Shown: positions 8,222-15,361 of the stretch, piece by piece
How the letters are laid out: every line of letters begins with the position of its first letter
Numbering within the stretch: position 1 is the stretch's first letter
DNA from: an uncultured Collinsella sp.
Lineage (GTDB): Bacteria; Actinomycetota; Coriobacteriia; Coriobacteriales; Coriobacteriaceae
Assembly (NCBI GenBank): GCA_958453935.1
Contig: CAUDZT010000033.1
Location: 1-26,037 of the forward strand
DNA length: 26,037 nucleotides
Direction: 5' to 3'
Translations under genes and position numbers: made by a program
The notes under the pieces: model-generated
What the model was told of the DNA's origin: nothing
Databases searched by the model: none
Seen by the model: the letters and a program-made list of their open reading frames with translations, nothing else

Positions 8222-8337
8222 GGAAGCGGAGCCGGGGCGTCGGGCTGCATCGCAAGGTCATGAGACGAATTTAAGACTGCTGGGAACGTGCTACCATTGC
8301 CGATAGCCTTAATCTTGTAAGAAGCGGAGGCCAGATT

Positions 8338-8709
8338 ATGGGTTTTGCGGATCAGCAGCTTCAGCTTCAGGTACCGTATTCTCCTGACGACACGTTTAAT
8401 GCCTTGAAGGCAGCTATGGAAAAGCTGCCTAAAGTAAAAGTTGATAGTGCATCGCCCACAACAAGAACAGTTGCAGCCGAGATTGGTATGAGCCTTTGGT
8501 CTTGGGGCGAAAATATCGGTATTTCGGTTGTTCCAGTTGAAGGCGGATCTGGCGTTACTGTCAAGTCGTCATCTAAGGTCAGGGCAAACGTATTAAACGG
8601 GGGCAAAAATGCAAAGAATATTGCCGAGATAGTCGATGCCCTATCGAAGGAGCTTGAGCGGTATCCGCAGGTTTCACAGACTATTGAGACGCTGGCGGAT
8701 AGTGGTTGA
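8338..8709 (+). CDS. small conserved-looking protein, N-terminal part of a SHOCT-type protein
   Basis: The 123 residues begin MGFADQQLQLQVPYSP behind a GGAGG ribosome binding site (8326-8330). I do not recognise the domain. It looks like a compact alpha/beta fold (about 8-60, 65-85) with a C-terminal helix (NAKNIAEIVDALSKELERY), suggesting a lipid- or ligand-binding domain of the kind often joined to a SHOCT tail. The stop TGA at 8707-8709 falls exactly where a SHOCT domain continues in the +1 frame, so this gene is probably the front part of a frameshifted gene. It has no visible signal peptide. The zinc-ribbon gene lies upstream on the same strand. Confidence 0.75.
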   Translation: MGFADQQLQLQVPYSPDDTFNALKAAMEKLPKVKVDSASPTTRTVAAEIGMSLWSWGENIGISVVPVEGGSGVTVKSSSKVRANVLNGGKNAKNIAEIVDALSKELERYPQVSQTIETLADSG

Positions 8710-8806
8710 TGTAGTTGCAAGGCTTGAGAGGCTTGCAGCACTGCGTGAGAGTGGAGTACTTACCGAGGAAGAGTTTGCTGCAGAAAAGGCAAAAATCCTT
8801 TCGTAA
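8702..8806 (+). pseudogene. SHOCT domain displaced into the +1 frame of the preceding gene
   Basis: Read from 8705, the DNA encodes VDVVARLERLAALRESG and then VLTEEEFAAEKAKILS before a TAA at 8804-8806. This matches the SHOCT (short C-terminal) domain pattern LxxLxxLxxxGxxTxEEFxxxKxxxL, which normally ends a larger protein and does not stand alone. It begins where the 8338 gene stops. A single extra base in GTGGTT (8702-8707) would explain the break. A GTG at 8702 could also start a 34-residue peptide, but its ribosome binding site is poor. A natural or sequencing frameshift is the simplest reading. Confidence 0.7.
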
Positions 8807-9035
8807 TCAGACACGATGGTTGGATTTGCATTCTATTATTGAACTTGTTTATACCAGGCTGAAAACATCGTGTGTAATAAAGGTGCGTAGTAGCCTCGTC
8901 TTGATTGGCGGATGTAAATAAACGGTGGAACGGCTGTAAAAGAGCCTTGCCACTGGGTAAAATCAGGATGTGCCGCGGAACCCGCTCCTCAGTCGGTCAA
9001 CTTTGGAAGCGCGGGCAACGCAGGTACTATCGTCT

Positions 9036-9061
9036 AAAGGGCCGGGTGCGACCGGCCCTTT
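9036..9061 (-). terminator. 10-bp GC-rich hairpin, probable terminator
   Basis: AAAGGGCCGG (9036-9045) and CCGGCCCTTT (9052-9061) form a perfect 10-bp stem with a 6-base loop. It lies 22 bases beyond the stop of the candidate minus-strand peptide gene. It ends in TTT but has no long U-tract, and its symmetry would let it act in either direction. Confidence 0.6.
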
Positions 9062-9083
9062 GCATGACTCCCTTCGCTATCCG

Positions 9084-9176
9084 TTACTGCTTATATTCCC
9101 GCCAGATCGAGTAGAGGTTCCGGACGATGCCGGTTACATACATCGAGAGGCGCAGGATTTCAAGAAACAAGTTCAT
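9084..9176 (-). CDS. candidate 30-residue amphipathic peptide
   Basis: On the minus strand an ATG at 9176 opens a 30-residue frame, beginning MNLFLEILRLSMYV and ending SIWREYKQ, stop TAA at 9084-9086. GGGGTGA precedes the ATG by about 6 bases, and a terminator hairpin follows the stop. The first 14 residues are mostly hydrophobic. The rest is aromatic and basic (Arg, Trp, Tyr, Lys), giving a membrane-active look. It could be a small membrane peptide, the last member of the 9320-11478 cassette, or a type I toxin-like peptide. The evidence is only the ORF, the ribosome binding site and the hairpin. Confidence 0.45.
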   Translation of the reverse strand: MNLFLEILRLSMYVTGIVRNLYSIWREYKQ

Positions 9177-9319
9177 AGGCTTCACCCCAATCGGAGATCG
9201 GAGCGTTGCCCGCAGGCGGATTCCGCGGCAGTCGTAATTCTACCTCACAGGCCGCGGCGGGAGACATCCTACCCGCCCCATGGCTTGGAGCAGTGTCGAT
9301 CTAACGGGCAATCAAGCCT

Positions 9320-9541
9320 CTAGTTCTCTTTGAATTGAGCAAGCATCTGCCCGAAGAAGCTTAGTTCGGATGGCTCATAAATGATCGAACCGCCGTCCGC
9401 GGTCCTGTAGACCCCGCAGGGGAGGTAACGCCCGTCGGGGAGGACATAGAGGCTGGTTTCCTCCTTCAGTCCTACTGGAAATAGCGGAATTCCGTTTTCG
9501 TCCACTTGGAACTCGTCTATATTTGCGATCTTCCTCTCCAT
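9320..9541 (-). CDS. 73-residue hypothetical protein
   Basis: The 73 residues begin MERKIANIDEFQVDENG. I do not recognise a family. It looks like a small beta-rich soluble protein with a single cysteine (PCGVYRTADGGS) and a C-terminal helix (SFFGQMLAQFKEN). There is no signal peptide or membrane helix. The ribosome binding site AGGAGG lies 5-6 bases before the ATG. It begins 32 bases after the ADP-ribosylglycohydrolase stop on the same strand, so the two are probably co-transcribed and may work together. No function can be given from sequence alone. Confidence 0.7.
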   Translation of the reverse strand: MERKIANIDEFQVDENGIPLFPVGLKEETSLYVLPDGRYLPCGVYRTADGGSIIYEPSELSFFGQMLAQFKEN

Positions 9542-9573
9542 GATGCCTCCTGCCTTATTTCTTGAATGGCGCC

Positions 9574-10362
9574 TTAAAACAGGCAGCTCTCAATCAGCTC
9601 TTTGCCGCGCAGAGTGTCGATCCACTCCTGTGGGATGGCTTTGAGACCGTATGCCGTGCCGGCGAGGGCGCCGGCGACGGCTGCGGTGGTGTCGGTGTCG
9701 TCGCCTAGGTTGACGGCGGCAAGCACGCAATCTTCGTAGCTGTTAGTGTTGACGAAACACCAGGTGGCTGCCTTAAGCGTGTCGCGCACGAAGCCACCCG
9801 ACCTGATCTCCTGCTCAGGCACGCCTTTCAGATGGAGCGCCCACGAGGGGAGCACGTCGTTCATCACATCCCTCATCAGCTCGACAAATATGATGCATGC
9901 GTCGGTCGACGTTCTGTGGGCGTGCGTAATCGCGGAGACCTTGCTGACCTCTTCGTCTGTCGCATCGGTGAACGCCAGGGGAGCGATGCGCATGAGCGAT
10001 CCGTTGCCGTTGTCGCGCTCGCCGGAGCCTCCTTTGCCGGTGCGCAGGGCGCGGGCGGTCGTACCGCCGTAATCGAAAACGCCGTCGATCGTATACTCGC
10101 CACGGGCAATCCAGCTTACGAACTTGTCGCGCATGTCCGCGGTGTCGATGTGCCCGAGCTCCCTAATCGAGTCGCAGGTAGCAAGCGTCATAGATGTGTC
10201 GTCGCTCCAGGTGCCGGCGGGTTGCCCATGCGTGCCGTAGCCGATCATGTCCGTGCATTCGAACGTACCGCGGGGCCTGAACTCGTAGGGAACGCCCAGC
10301 GCGTCACCGACGGCAAGCCCATAGATGCAGTCGCGCAGTGTTGTTTTCGGTCTGTCTGTCAT
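9574..10362 (-). CDS. ADP-ribosylglycohydrolase family protein
   Basis: Members of this DraG/ARH family remove ADP-ribose from modified proteins, nucleic acids or small molecules using a binuclear Mg or Mn centre. The 262 residues show YGLAVGDALGVPYEF (14-28), the metal-binding SDDTSM (53-58), NGNGSLMRIAP (118-128), THAHRT (146-151) and the second metal motif GDDTDTTAA (220-228). All the metal ligands (D54, D55, D222, D224, T225) are present, so it should be active. It is cytoplasmic. AGGAGC precedes the ATG. It lies between the YhcG-type nuclease gene (63-base gap) and the 73-aa gene, on the same strand. The physiological substrate is unknown. Confidence 0.92.
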   Translation of the reverse strand: MTDRPKTTLRDCIYGLAVGDALGVPYEFRPRGTFECTDMIGYGTHGQPAGTWSDDTSMTLATCDSIRELGHIDTADMRDKFVSWIARGEYTIDGVFDYGGTTARALRTGKGGSGERDNGNGSLMRIAPLAFTDATDEEVSKVSAITHAHRTSTDACIIFVELMRDVMNDVLPSWALHLKGVPEQEIRSGGFVRDTLKAATWCFVNTNSYEDCVLAAVNLGDDTDTTAAVAGALAGTAYGLKAIPQEWIDTLRGKELIESCLF

Positions 10363-10425
10363 GGAAAGCTCCTCTTATCCCGGGTGATGTGGAGCGCCGT
10401 CGGGGGTATCGGTCGCAACGTGCCG

Positions 10426-11478
10426 CTACCCTTGCGCTTCGCCATTAGTCGCTTCGTTGATGGCGCGGTACTCGGCACTCAGCTCGCGCGCCAGCTCTTC
10501 CTTGCTTGGAAGATACGGCAGGTATTTGGCGGCAAACACTTGGTCGTTGTCTTCGGGCAGCGTGTACTCGACGATCGAATCGCTTTTGTCCGCGCAGAGC
10601 ACGATGCCTATGGGCGGATTGTCGCCTTCGTTCATGAGCTCGCGTGTGTAGTAGTTCACATACATTTGCATCTGGCCCAGGTCCTGATGCGTAAGGTCAT
10701 CGGTCTTAAGGTCGATGAGCACGAAGCAGCGCATCAGATAGTTGTAAAACACAAGGTCAATATAGAAATGGCGCCCATCAAAGGTGATGCGCTTTTGGCG
10801 CGCCTCGAAAGCGAAGCCACGGCCAAGCTCCAGCAGGAACTTCTGAAGATGCGTTATGAGTGCCTGCTCTAGATCGCTCTCGCGAAACGCAGCATCGTCC
10901 GTGAAACCTAAAAACTCCAGTACGTATGGGTCGCGGATGATATCCTCGGGGCGACGAGCCGGGGCGCTCTTTTGGATTTCCTTGGTGACGGCCTCCTTGT
11001 CCTTGCTGGCAAGTAGGCGCTCTCGGAACATGGTGTTGATCTGGCGTTCGAGCTGACGCGTGCTCCAGCGAGAATCGGCGCATTCGTTCATGTACCATGT
11101 TCGAGTTTCGGGGTCAGGAATGCGTATTAACCTGCGGTAATGTGTCCAGCTCAATTCGGGACGCAGTGAGTCCCGAATTGGAAATGCAAGATGGAACTGA
11201 CGCATTTTACGCAGCTCTCTTGCTTCAAAACCTTTACCAAAATCCTTGGTAAGTCTGATTGCGAGGGCCTTGAGCAGCGCCTCTCCATACTTGGCGCGCT
11301 CCTCTCCGCCCTGCTCATCAACAATGCTCTTGCCGATCTCCCAATACGCCTCAACCATCGCAAAGTTAACGGCGGTATAGGCCTTGTCGCGAGCGGCGTT
11401 GAGAATCGAGGAAACCTGCTTGTAAAAAACTTCTGGCACGATTGCCGATTCTCCACGGTTTACCAGTTCGCCCATCAC
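10426..11478 (-). CDS. DUF1016 / YhcG-type PD-(D/E)xK nuclease
   Basis: The 350-residue protein has the two-part layout of this family. An N-terminal helical domain (about 18-160) includes YWEIGKSIVDEQ, GFEARELRKMRQF and LSWTHYRRLIRI. A C-terminal PD-(D/E)xK nuclease domain (about 185-330) includes FLGF, FDGRHFYIDLVFYNY and CFVLIDLK, where the Asp and the Asp-x-Lys pair are the expected catalytic residues. E. coli YhcG is a similar size and these proteins are found in defence islands and next to restriction genes. The role here is inferred. The start is GTG 11478 or ATG 11475, with GAGGAAAG upstream. It appears to be the first gene of a three-gene minus-strand cassette. Confidence 0.9.
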   Translation of the reverse strand: MMGELVNRGESAIVPEVFYKQVSSILNAARDKAYTAVNFAMVEAYWEIGKSIVDEQGGEERAKYGEALLKALAIRLTKDFGKGFEARELRKMRQFHLAFPIRDSLRPELSWTHYRRLIRIPDPETRTWYMNECADSRWSTRQLERQINTMFRERLLASKDKEAVTKEIQKSAPARRPEDIIRDPYVLEFLGFTDDAAFRESDLEQALITHLQKFLLELGRGFAFEARQKRITFDGRHFYIDLVFYNYLMRCFVLIDLKTDDLTHQDLGQMQMYVNYYTRELMNEGDNPPIGIVLCADKSDSIVEYTLPEDNDQVFAAKYLPYLPSKEELARELSAEYRAINEATNGEAQG

Positions 11479-11744
11479 TGTCGCCCCACTTTCCTCTTGT
11501 GGAATGCATCTTTATCGCATTTAGTTTAAAGCCTCGCGCGGACACGAATTGCTGTGCTGTCTGGCACCTTCGCATGGGAGCCTTGCGGTGACTAAAATGT
11601 GGCCATAGAGGCAGTTTTAGCGAACCCCGCGGGAGTGACACGCATGGATAACAACACTTTGCTACTCCTTCATGACAAAAATAGGGGCGCAGAACGGTGT
11701 TCTGCGCCCCTCATCGAGTTGATGCGCCCAAAAGGCCGGCTGGC
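11479..11744. other. 266-base gap with a plus-strand promoter-like and start-like signal
   Basis: The minus-strand part serves as the leader of the YhcG-type gene and the 3' trailer of the PI-PLC gene. On the plus strand, TTCGCA (11569-11574) and TAAAAT (11593-11598) are 18 bases apart, followed by GGGAGTG and an ATG at 11644. The frame from that ATG runs only through the terminator and antisense of the PI-PLC gene, so no gene is called. Confidence 0.4.
11671..11710 (-). terminator. intrinsic terminator of the PI-PLC gene
   Basis: Read on the minus strand, a 12-bp perfect stem (GGGGCGCAGAAC and its complement, plus-strand 11684-11695 and 11699-11710) with a 3-base loop is followed by TATTTTTGTC. 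It lies about 34 bases past the stop of the 11745-14222 gene. Confidence 0.9.
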
Positions 11745-14222
11745 CTATTCGCTAGCGCCTTCGTCACTTTCATGGTCGTTGGCAAGCATTGCCGCGCCGG
11801 CGACCGTTGTCGCCACGGCGGCGGCAGCGAGCCCGGCGGCAATGCCAGAGTTGTCGCCTGTGCCGGCAAGCTTTTCGCCTGAGCCCTTGCGCTTGTTGCC
11901 CTTGTCGTTCTTGTCGGCGCCGCCTGCGTTGGTGCCGTTGCCGTCGCCGGTGTCCGTAGCGCCTGCGTTGCCCGAAGCCGTCACGGTAAAGCTCGCGGCT
12001 CCGTCATTAGCAAGCTTGTAGTTTTGCGCCGCGTCGCCCAAAAGACCGTTCGCGCGCACCCAGTACGTTCCTGCGGCAAATGTTTCGCCCTCGACCATTG
12101 CCGCGCCCGGAGCGCCGTCCGCGTCGTGCACAAACTCGAGCTGGGCCGTGCAGGCATCGGTTTCGAGCTTGCCCTCGAGTGATGCCGCAATCTTGGCGCG
12201 CACGTCTTCGCCGGCCTTAAGGCCTTCGAGCCCCTCAAAATGGGGCGTCAACGCGCGCGGATCGATATCGATGGGCACATGACCCCGCAGCTCCGTAACG
12301 GTCTCGTTGCCCAAGGCGTCGACATCCACATATTCGATGGTAAACGCATGGCCCGAAGCCGCCACGTTGAGTACGTTGCTGCTGTCGACAAGGCGGAAAT
12401 GGCCCTCGCCAACGGTCTTGCCATCCTGGAGCGAGGCATCGCTCAGCGAGTCGCCGTACGTCATGCGCATGCGGGTCGGGAGGCAGCACGAAGCCGACTG
12501 CGCGTGCTTCGTATCGTAATTGTAATTGCGCTGGTAGATGCTCCGGGCCAGCGCCGCATCAACAAAGTCGGATGCGATGATGCCAATGTGCTTGAGGTAA
12601 TCTGACTTTGTATCCTCGATGCCGCTGGGATTGATGTACGGGCTCTTGTACAGATGCTCGTTGACGACTCGCGCTGCGGTAAAAGGATTGCTTCCTTGCT
12701 TGTGATTCGTGCAGCTGGTGTAGTTGATAGACCAGCAGCGCTCCAGGACTTGCTCCTTGGCCCCGTTATCGTCCTCGACATCTACCTCGTTGCGGGTGAG
12801 CTTAGCCGTCTCCTGCAGGGCCATATCGACCCAGCTGATCTTGTCGGTTCCGGTGCATTCGTAATGGTCCTGGGCATATACCTTGGTGCAATAGGCTTTT
12901 TTGTCGCCTGTTTCCCCTGCGGCTTCAAAGCCTTGCGCGTTTTGGACGAGACACATAGAGGAGCTGCTGGGGTGTGCTGCGATTTTGTTGTTCCATTCGG
13001 TTAGGTCGAGGCCCCACGTGTGGCCGCTTACGCTGTCGCCGGCGAGTCCAAATCGGCGCAGCAGGACGATCTTTCCGCGCACCTCGTTCAGTGTGGGAAC
13101 GCGGCTCGACGTATAGAACAGTTTGGGGTTGTCGTCCAAAACCTTGGCGAAAGCCGTCGTAAGGCTCTCGTCAGTAGCCTCGTTGTTGCCTCGGGATACA
13201 AGCATGATGAGCGCTTCTGACGGATTTTCGTTCAAAAACTTTTTGAAGTAGCCAACGACATCGGAGAGATGCATGAAGTGCCCGTCTTTTTTGAGCAGGT
13301 AGCAACTTCCATGGTCGATGCCGGGGTCGTTGCCTTTTCCGAGTCGGATATCAAAATAGCGAATGCCTTCGAGCAACTGCGTGGGGATGTAGTCCTGCTG
13401 GCACTTTGCTTGCGAGGATTGGGGTTCGGTGTCGTTGTCCACGCTGCAAGTTCCCGAATCGTGCGTGCCCGGGATGCTCAGCTCGTCGAGGTACTTGTTG
13501 CCTTCGACGTGGCTCATCCAACATGGTCCGTCGACGTAGCTGCTATACGTGGTCCAGTCGATGCTGCTAACTGTGGCATTGGTCTTGTCCATGCTGTAGC
13601 CGACAAGCTCGAGCTCCCACGGAATGGAATATTTCTTTTGGCAAATCTTGTTGTTGTCTTGGTCTTTGCCTTTCGATTCTATGGCCAGGTAGTTAATACC
13701 GTTTTTCGTGTATATGCGGTCTCGAATAATATAAGTTCCGTCGAACTGGCGGTCGAACGTATAGGCGCGGCTGTCCTTATGGTCGTACTCGCCACTCCAT
13801 ACGTGGATGACCTTTCCATCTTTGTCCGAGTCGCCATCGACCGACCAAATGCTGTAGCGCGTCTTCTTGTGCTCTTCGAAATTGAGCAGGGTGCGGATGG
13901 CATACCAGTTTGTGCCGTCCGCATCGGTCCCTACGTGCTCAAGGATGAGCTTGCTGGACGTGCCGTCATTAAACAGATGGCAGACGTTGCCGATGACGTT
14001 GCCGTCTTCGTTGACGCTCGCGGTGCGAAAATAGCCCGCGGGGCGAAGGCGAATGACGAACTTGTCGAGGGTGGCCGCTGACTCGGCCGTGCCGTCCGCA
14101 AAGGCTGTCCGCGGACTAATGCCCAGCATGGCGGTTTCGGGCAAACTTGCCAGAGGCGACAACGCTGCAAGTCCAAGGCCCAGCGTAAACGCTCGGCGAC
14201 TGATGGCATGATGTTCGGCCAT
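11745..14222 (-). CDS. secreted PI-PLC X-domain surface protein
   Basis: The 825-residue protein starts with a Tat-type signal (SRRAFTLGLGLAAL, 8-21; likely cleavage after AFA near 42). A beta-rich region (about 50-210) resembles a ricin-type trefoil. A phosphatidylinositol-specific phospholipase C X domain follows (about 235-420): IPGTHDSGTC (250-259) with catalytic-type H254, then DIRL (291-294) and DHGSC (303-307) with H304. These fit cleavage of PI or GPI-type head groups by acid-base catalysis with two histidines. A further region of unknown fold (about 590-760), a Gly/Asn/Asp/Lys linker and LAGTG (785-789) with a hydrophobic stretch (794-813) end the protein. This is a sortase-like tail, but its last 12 residues are acidic. 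GGAGGAG precedes the ATG. Confidence 0.88.
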   Translation of the reverse strand: MAEHHAISRRAFTLGLGLAALSPLASLPETAMLGISPRTAFADGTAESAATLDKFVIRLRPAGYFRTASVNEDGNVIGNVCHLFNDGTSSKLILEHVGTDADGTNWYAIRTLLNFEEHKKTRYSIWSVDGDSDKDGKVIHVWSGEYDHKDSRAYTFDRQFDGTYIIRDRIYTKNGINYLAIESKGKDQDNNKICQKKYSIPWELELVGYSMDKTNATVSSIDWTTYSSYVDGPCWMSHVEGNKYLDELSIPGTHDSGTCSVDNDTEPQSSQAKCQQDYIPTQLLEGIRYFDIRLGKGNDPGIDHGSCYLLKKDGHFMHLSDVVGYFKKFLNENPSEALIMLVSRGNNEATDESLTTAFAKVLDDNPKLFYTSSRVPTLNEVRGKIVLLRRFGLAGDSVSGHTWGLDLTEWNNKIAAHPSSSSMCLVQNAQGFEAAGETGDKKAYCTKVYAQDHYECTGTDKISWVDMALQETAKLTRNEVDVEDDNGAKEQVLERCWSINYTSCTNHKQGSNPFTAARVVNEHLYKSPYINPSGIEDTKSDYLKHIGIIASDFVDAALARSIYQRNYNYDTKHAQSASCCLPTRMRMTYGDSLSDASLQDGKTVGEGHFRLVDSSNVLNVAASGHAFTIEYVDVDALGNETVTELRGHVPIDIDPRALTPHFEGLEGLKAGEDVRAKIAASLEGKLETDACTAQLEFVHDADGAPGAAMVEGETFAAGTYWVRANGLLGDAAQNYKLANDGAASFTVTASGNAGATDTGDGNGTNAGGADKNDKGNKRKGSGEKLAGTGDNSGIAAGLAAAAVATTVAGAAMLANDHESDEGASE

Positions 14223-14526
14223 GACTCCTCCATTCGCAGAGTGCGGTTATGCGATAGTTTTGGTCACTATACTGCCCAGATGTTTAAAGATGCTGGTTTA
14301 ATTATCTGCGCGGCGCAATAAATCGGTGGGCGGACGCGTTGGGGCGCTTGTCTATTTGTGCTGCTACCGCGCTGGGGGTGGTTTTGCCGCCCGGCACCCT
14401 CGCGTTCGCCGGCTATCGGCATAAGAAAGGGAGGGCCGGCGAACCGATCCTCCCTTGGTGCAAAGCGCTGGGGTATCGTCGCTTGTTTGCACTGTGCCCG
14501 TGTTTCCCGCTGCGCTCGCCAGTCGT
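14223..14526. other. 304-base gap between the PI-PLC and first lipoprotein genes
   Basis: It holds the leader of the PI-PLC gene, including a good -10-like TATAGT on the minus strand (plus-strand 14266-14271) about 44 bases before the start, with no convincing -35. It also holds the terminator of the lipoprotein gene (14421-14456). I see no coding sequence in it. Confidence 0.5.
14421..14456 (-). terminator. terminator of the first lipoprotein gene
   Basis: On the minus strand AAGGGAGG pairs with CCTCCCTT (plus-strand 14427-14434 and 14449-14456). Inside is a smaller CGG-TTCG-CCG hairpin, and TTTCTTAT follows. It lies about 70 bases past the stop codon. Confidence 0.75.
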
Positions 14527-15120
14527 TTAGCGCTTGATCTCGATATCCTCGAGCTTGACGTCCATGGCCTCGGTCTTTGCCTTGGCGATGTCGTCGGCAA
14601 ATTCCAGAGACTTCATCATGGTCTCGACGGCGTCCTTGTGCTCCTCGACGTTGTCGATGCTCACGTAGACGCTGCCGCCGCCTGCTTCGGTGAAGTACTC
14701 AGTCGTCACGCCGCCCGAGTGTGTATAGGAAGCGTTGCGCCAAGTCTTGCCGTTGTACTTGACGGGGTCATTCTCGGTCCACTCAAAGTTGGCCTTCCAT
14801 TTGGCCTCGTAGTCGAACAGCTCGTCGGCATTCTTATCGGGGTCGAAGACGGGGATGAAGCGGTCGCTGGCGTGCTCGCTCTCGGTGAACTTAAACTGGG
14901 CCCTATCGGCGGTGTCGCCTGCGACGTTGGTGATCTCGACGCCCTCGGGGACCTCGACCTTAAACCAAATGAAGTCGGTCCTCATATCCATGGCTGGTTT
15001 TTCTGCTCCGCCGCCACCGCCACTGCCGGTAGCGCTGCCGCTGCCACCGCAGCCCACCAGGGAGACTGCGGCAAAGAGACTCATGCAGAGGGTGAGAATC
15101 GCAAAGGCCTTCTTTTTCAT
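14527..15120 (-). CDS. lipoprotein, paralogue of the next gene upstream
   Basis: The 197 residues begin with a lipoprotein signal (MKKKAFAILTLCMSLFAAVS) and lipobox LVGC (21-24), so Cys24 is the likely lipidated residue. A Gly/Ser linker (25-40) follows. The body (about 46-197) starts with DFIWFKVEVPEGV and includes DRFIPVFD, VKYNGKTW and VYVSIDN. It resembles small extracytoplasmic alpha/beta domains, but I recognise no named family. It is clearly homologous to the 15362-15961 product over its whole length. GAGGAGGACACGACC precedes the ATG. It has its own terminator, and an 18-bp motif shared with its paralogue lies about 75 bases upstream. Confidence 0.88.
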   Translation of the reverse strand: MKKKAFAILTLCMSLFAAVSLVGCGGSGSATGSGGGGGAEKPAMDMRTDFIWFKVEVPEGVEITNVAGDTADRAQFKFTESEHASDRFIPVFDPDKNADELFDYEAKWKANFEWTENDPVKYNGKTWRNASYTHSGGVTTEYFTEAGGGSVYVSIDNVEEHKDAVETMMKSLEFADDIAKAKTEAMDVKLEDIEIKR

Positions 15121-15167
15121 GGTCGTGTCCTCCTCGATCTGTAACCGCCCATGGATTACCTGCCTTT

Positions 15168-15173
15168 ACTGTA
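15168..15173 (-). promoter_or_regulatory. candidate -10 element of the first lipoprotein gene
   Basis: On the minus strand TACAGT lies 48 bases before the ATG and 21 bases downstream of the shared 18-bp motif, which would then sit just above the -35 position. Motif and spacing fit an activator site, but nothing proves it. Confidence 0.35.
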
Positions 15174-15193
15174 CGCGCGAGCGGCTTGTTCGG

Positions 15194-15211
15194 GTGGGCC
15201 ATGTGTCCCAT
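15194..15211. repeat. copy 1 of an 18-bp motif shared by both lipoprotein leaders
   Basis: GTGGGCCATGTGTCCCAT is identical to 16160-16177. The central TGGG...CCCA makes it an imperfect palindrome. It lies about 75 bases upstream of the 14527-15120 gene. See finding on the pair. Confidence 0.7.
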
Positions 15212-15252
15212 TCTGGGGGCAGGATTTGCGCCGACAAGTGGCAATATACGCG

Positions 15253-15292
15253 GGCACAAAAGAGGGGAGGGCCGATGTCGTCGGCCCTCCCC
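15253..15292 (-). terminator. terminator of the second lipoprotein gene
   Basis: On the minus strand GGGGAGGGCCGA pairs perfectly over 12 bp with TCGGCCCTCCCC (plus-strand 15264-15275 and 15281-15292) with a 5-base loop, followed by TCTTTTGTG. It separates the two lipoprotein genes into two transcripts. Confidence 0.88.
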
Positions 15293-15361
15293 GGGTTGGG
15301 CGCCCGTTGTTTTAATGGAGCGCATGTGCGCGGGTGCGCATAGGCACGTGCGGGTGCCCCG

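Larger units (their letters stand above)
8807..9319. other. gene-poor stretch of 513 bases, with one small minus-strand ORF
   Basis: No plus-strand frame here looks like a real gene. Short frames such as 8905-9114 and 8970-9323 lack a ribosome binding site and protein-like composition. The first 150 bases are clearly more AT-rich than the surroundings. An 8-bp inverted repeat, ACACGATG (8811-8818) and CATCGTGT (8866-8873), brackets part of it. A long hairpin (9036-9061) and a candidate 30-aa minus-strand gene (9084-9176) are the only organised features. Confidence 0.5.

Noticed and set aside
8970..9323. plus-strand 117-residue frame and a tRNA-like look near 9000-9060
   Set aside because: The frame has no start signals. 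The stem at 9036-9061 is a simple hairpin and no cloverleaf can be drawn.
11599..12021. 140-residue plus-strand frame
   Set aside because: Most of it is the reverse of the Ala/Gly-rich tail of the PI-PLC gene, and it runs through that gene's terminator. Only its 5' signals were kept as a weak finding.
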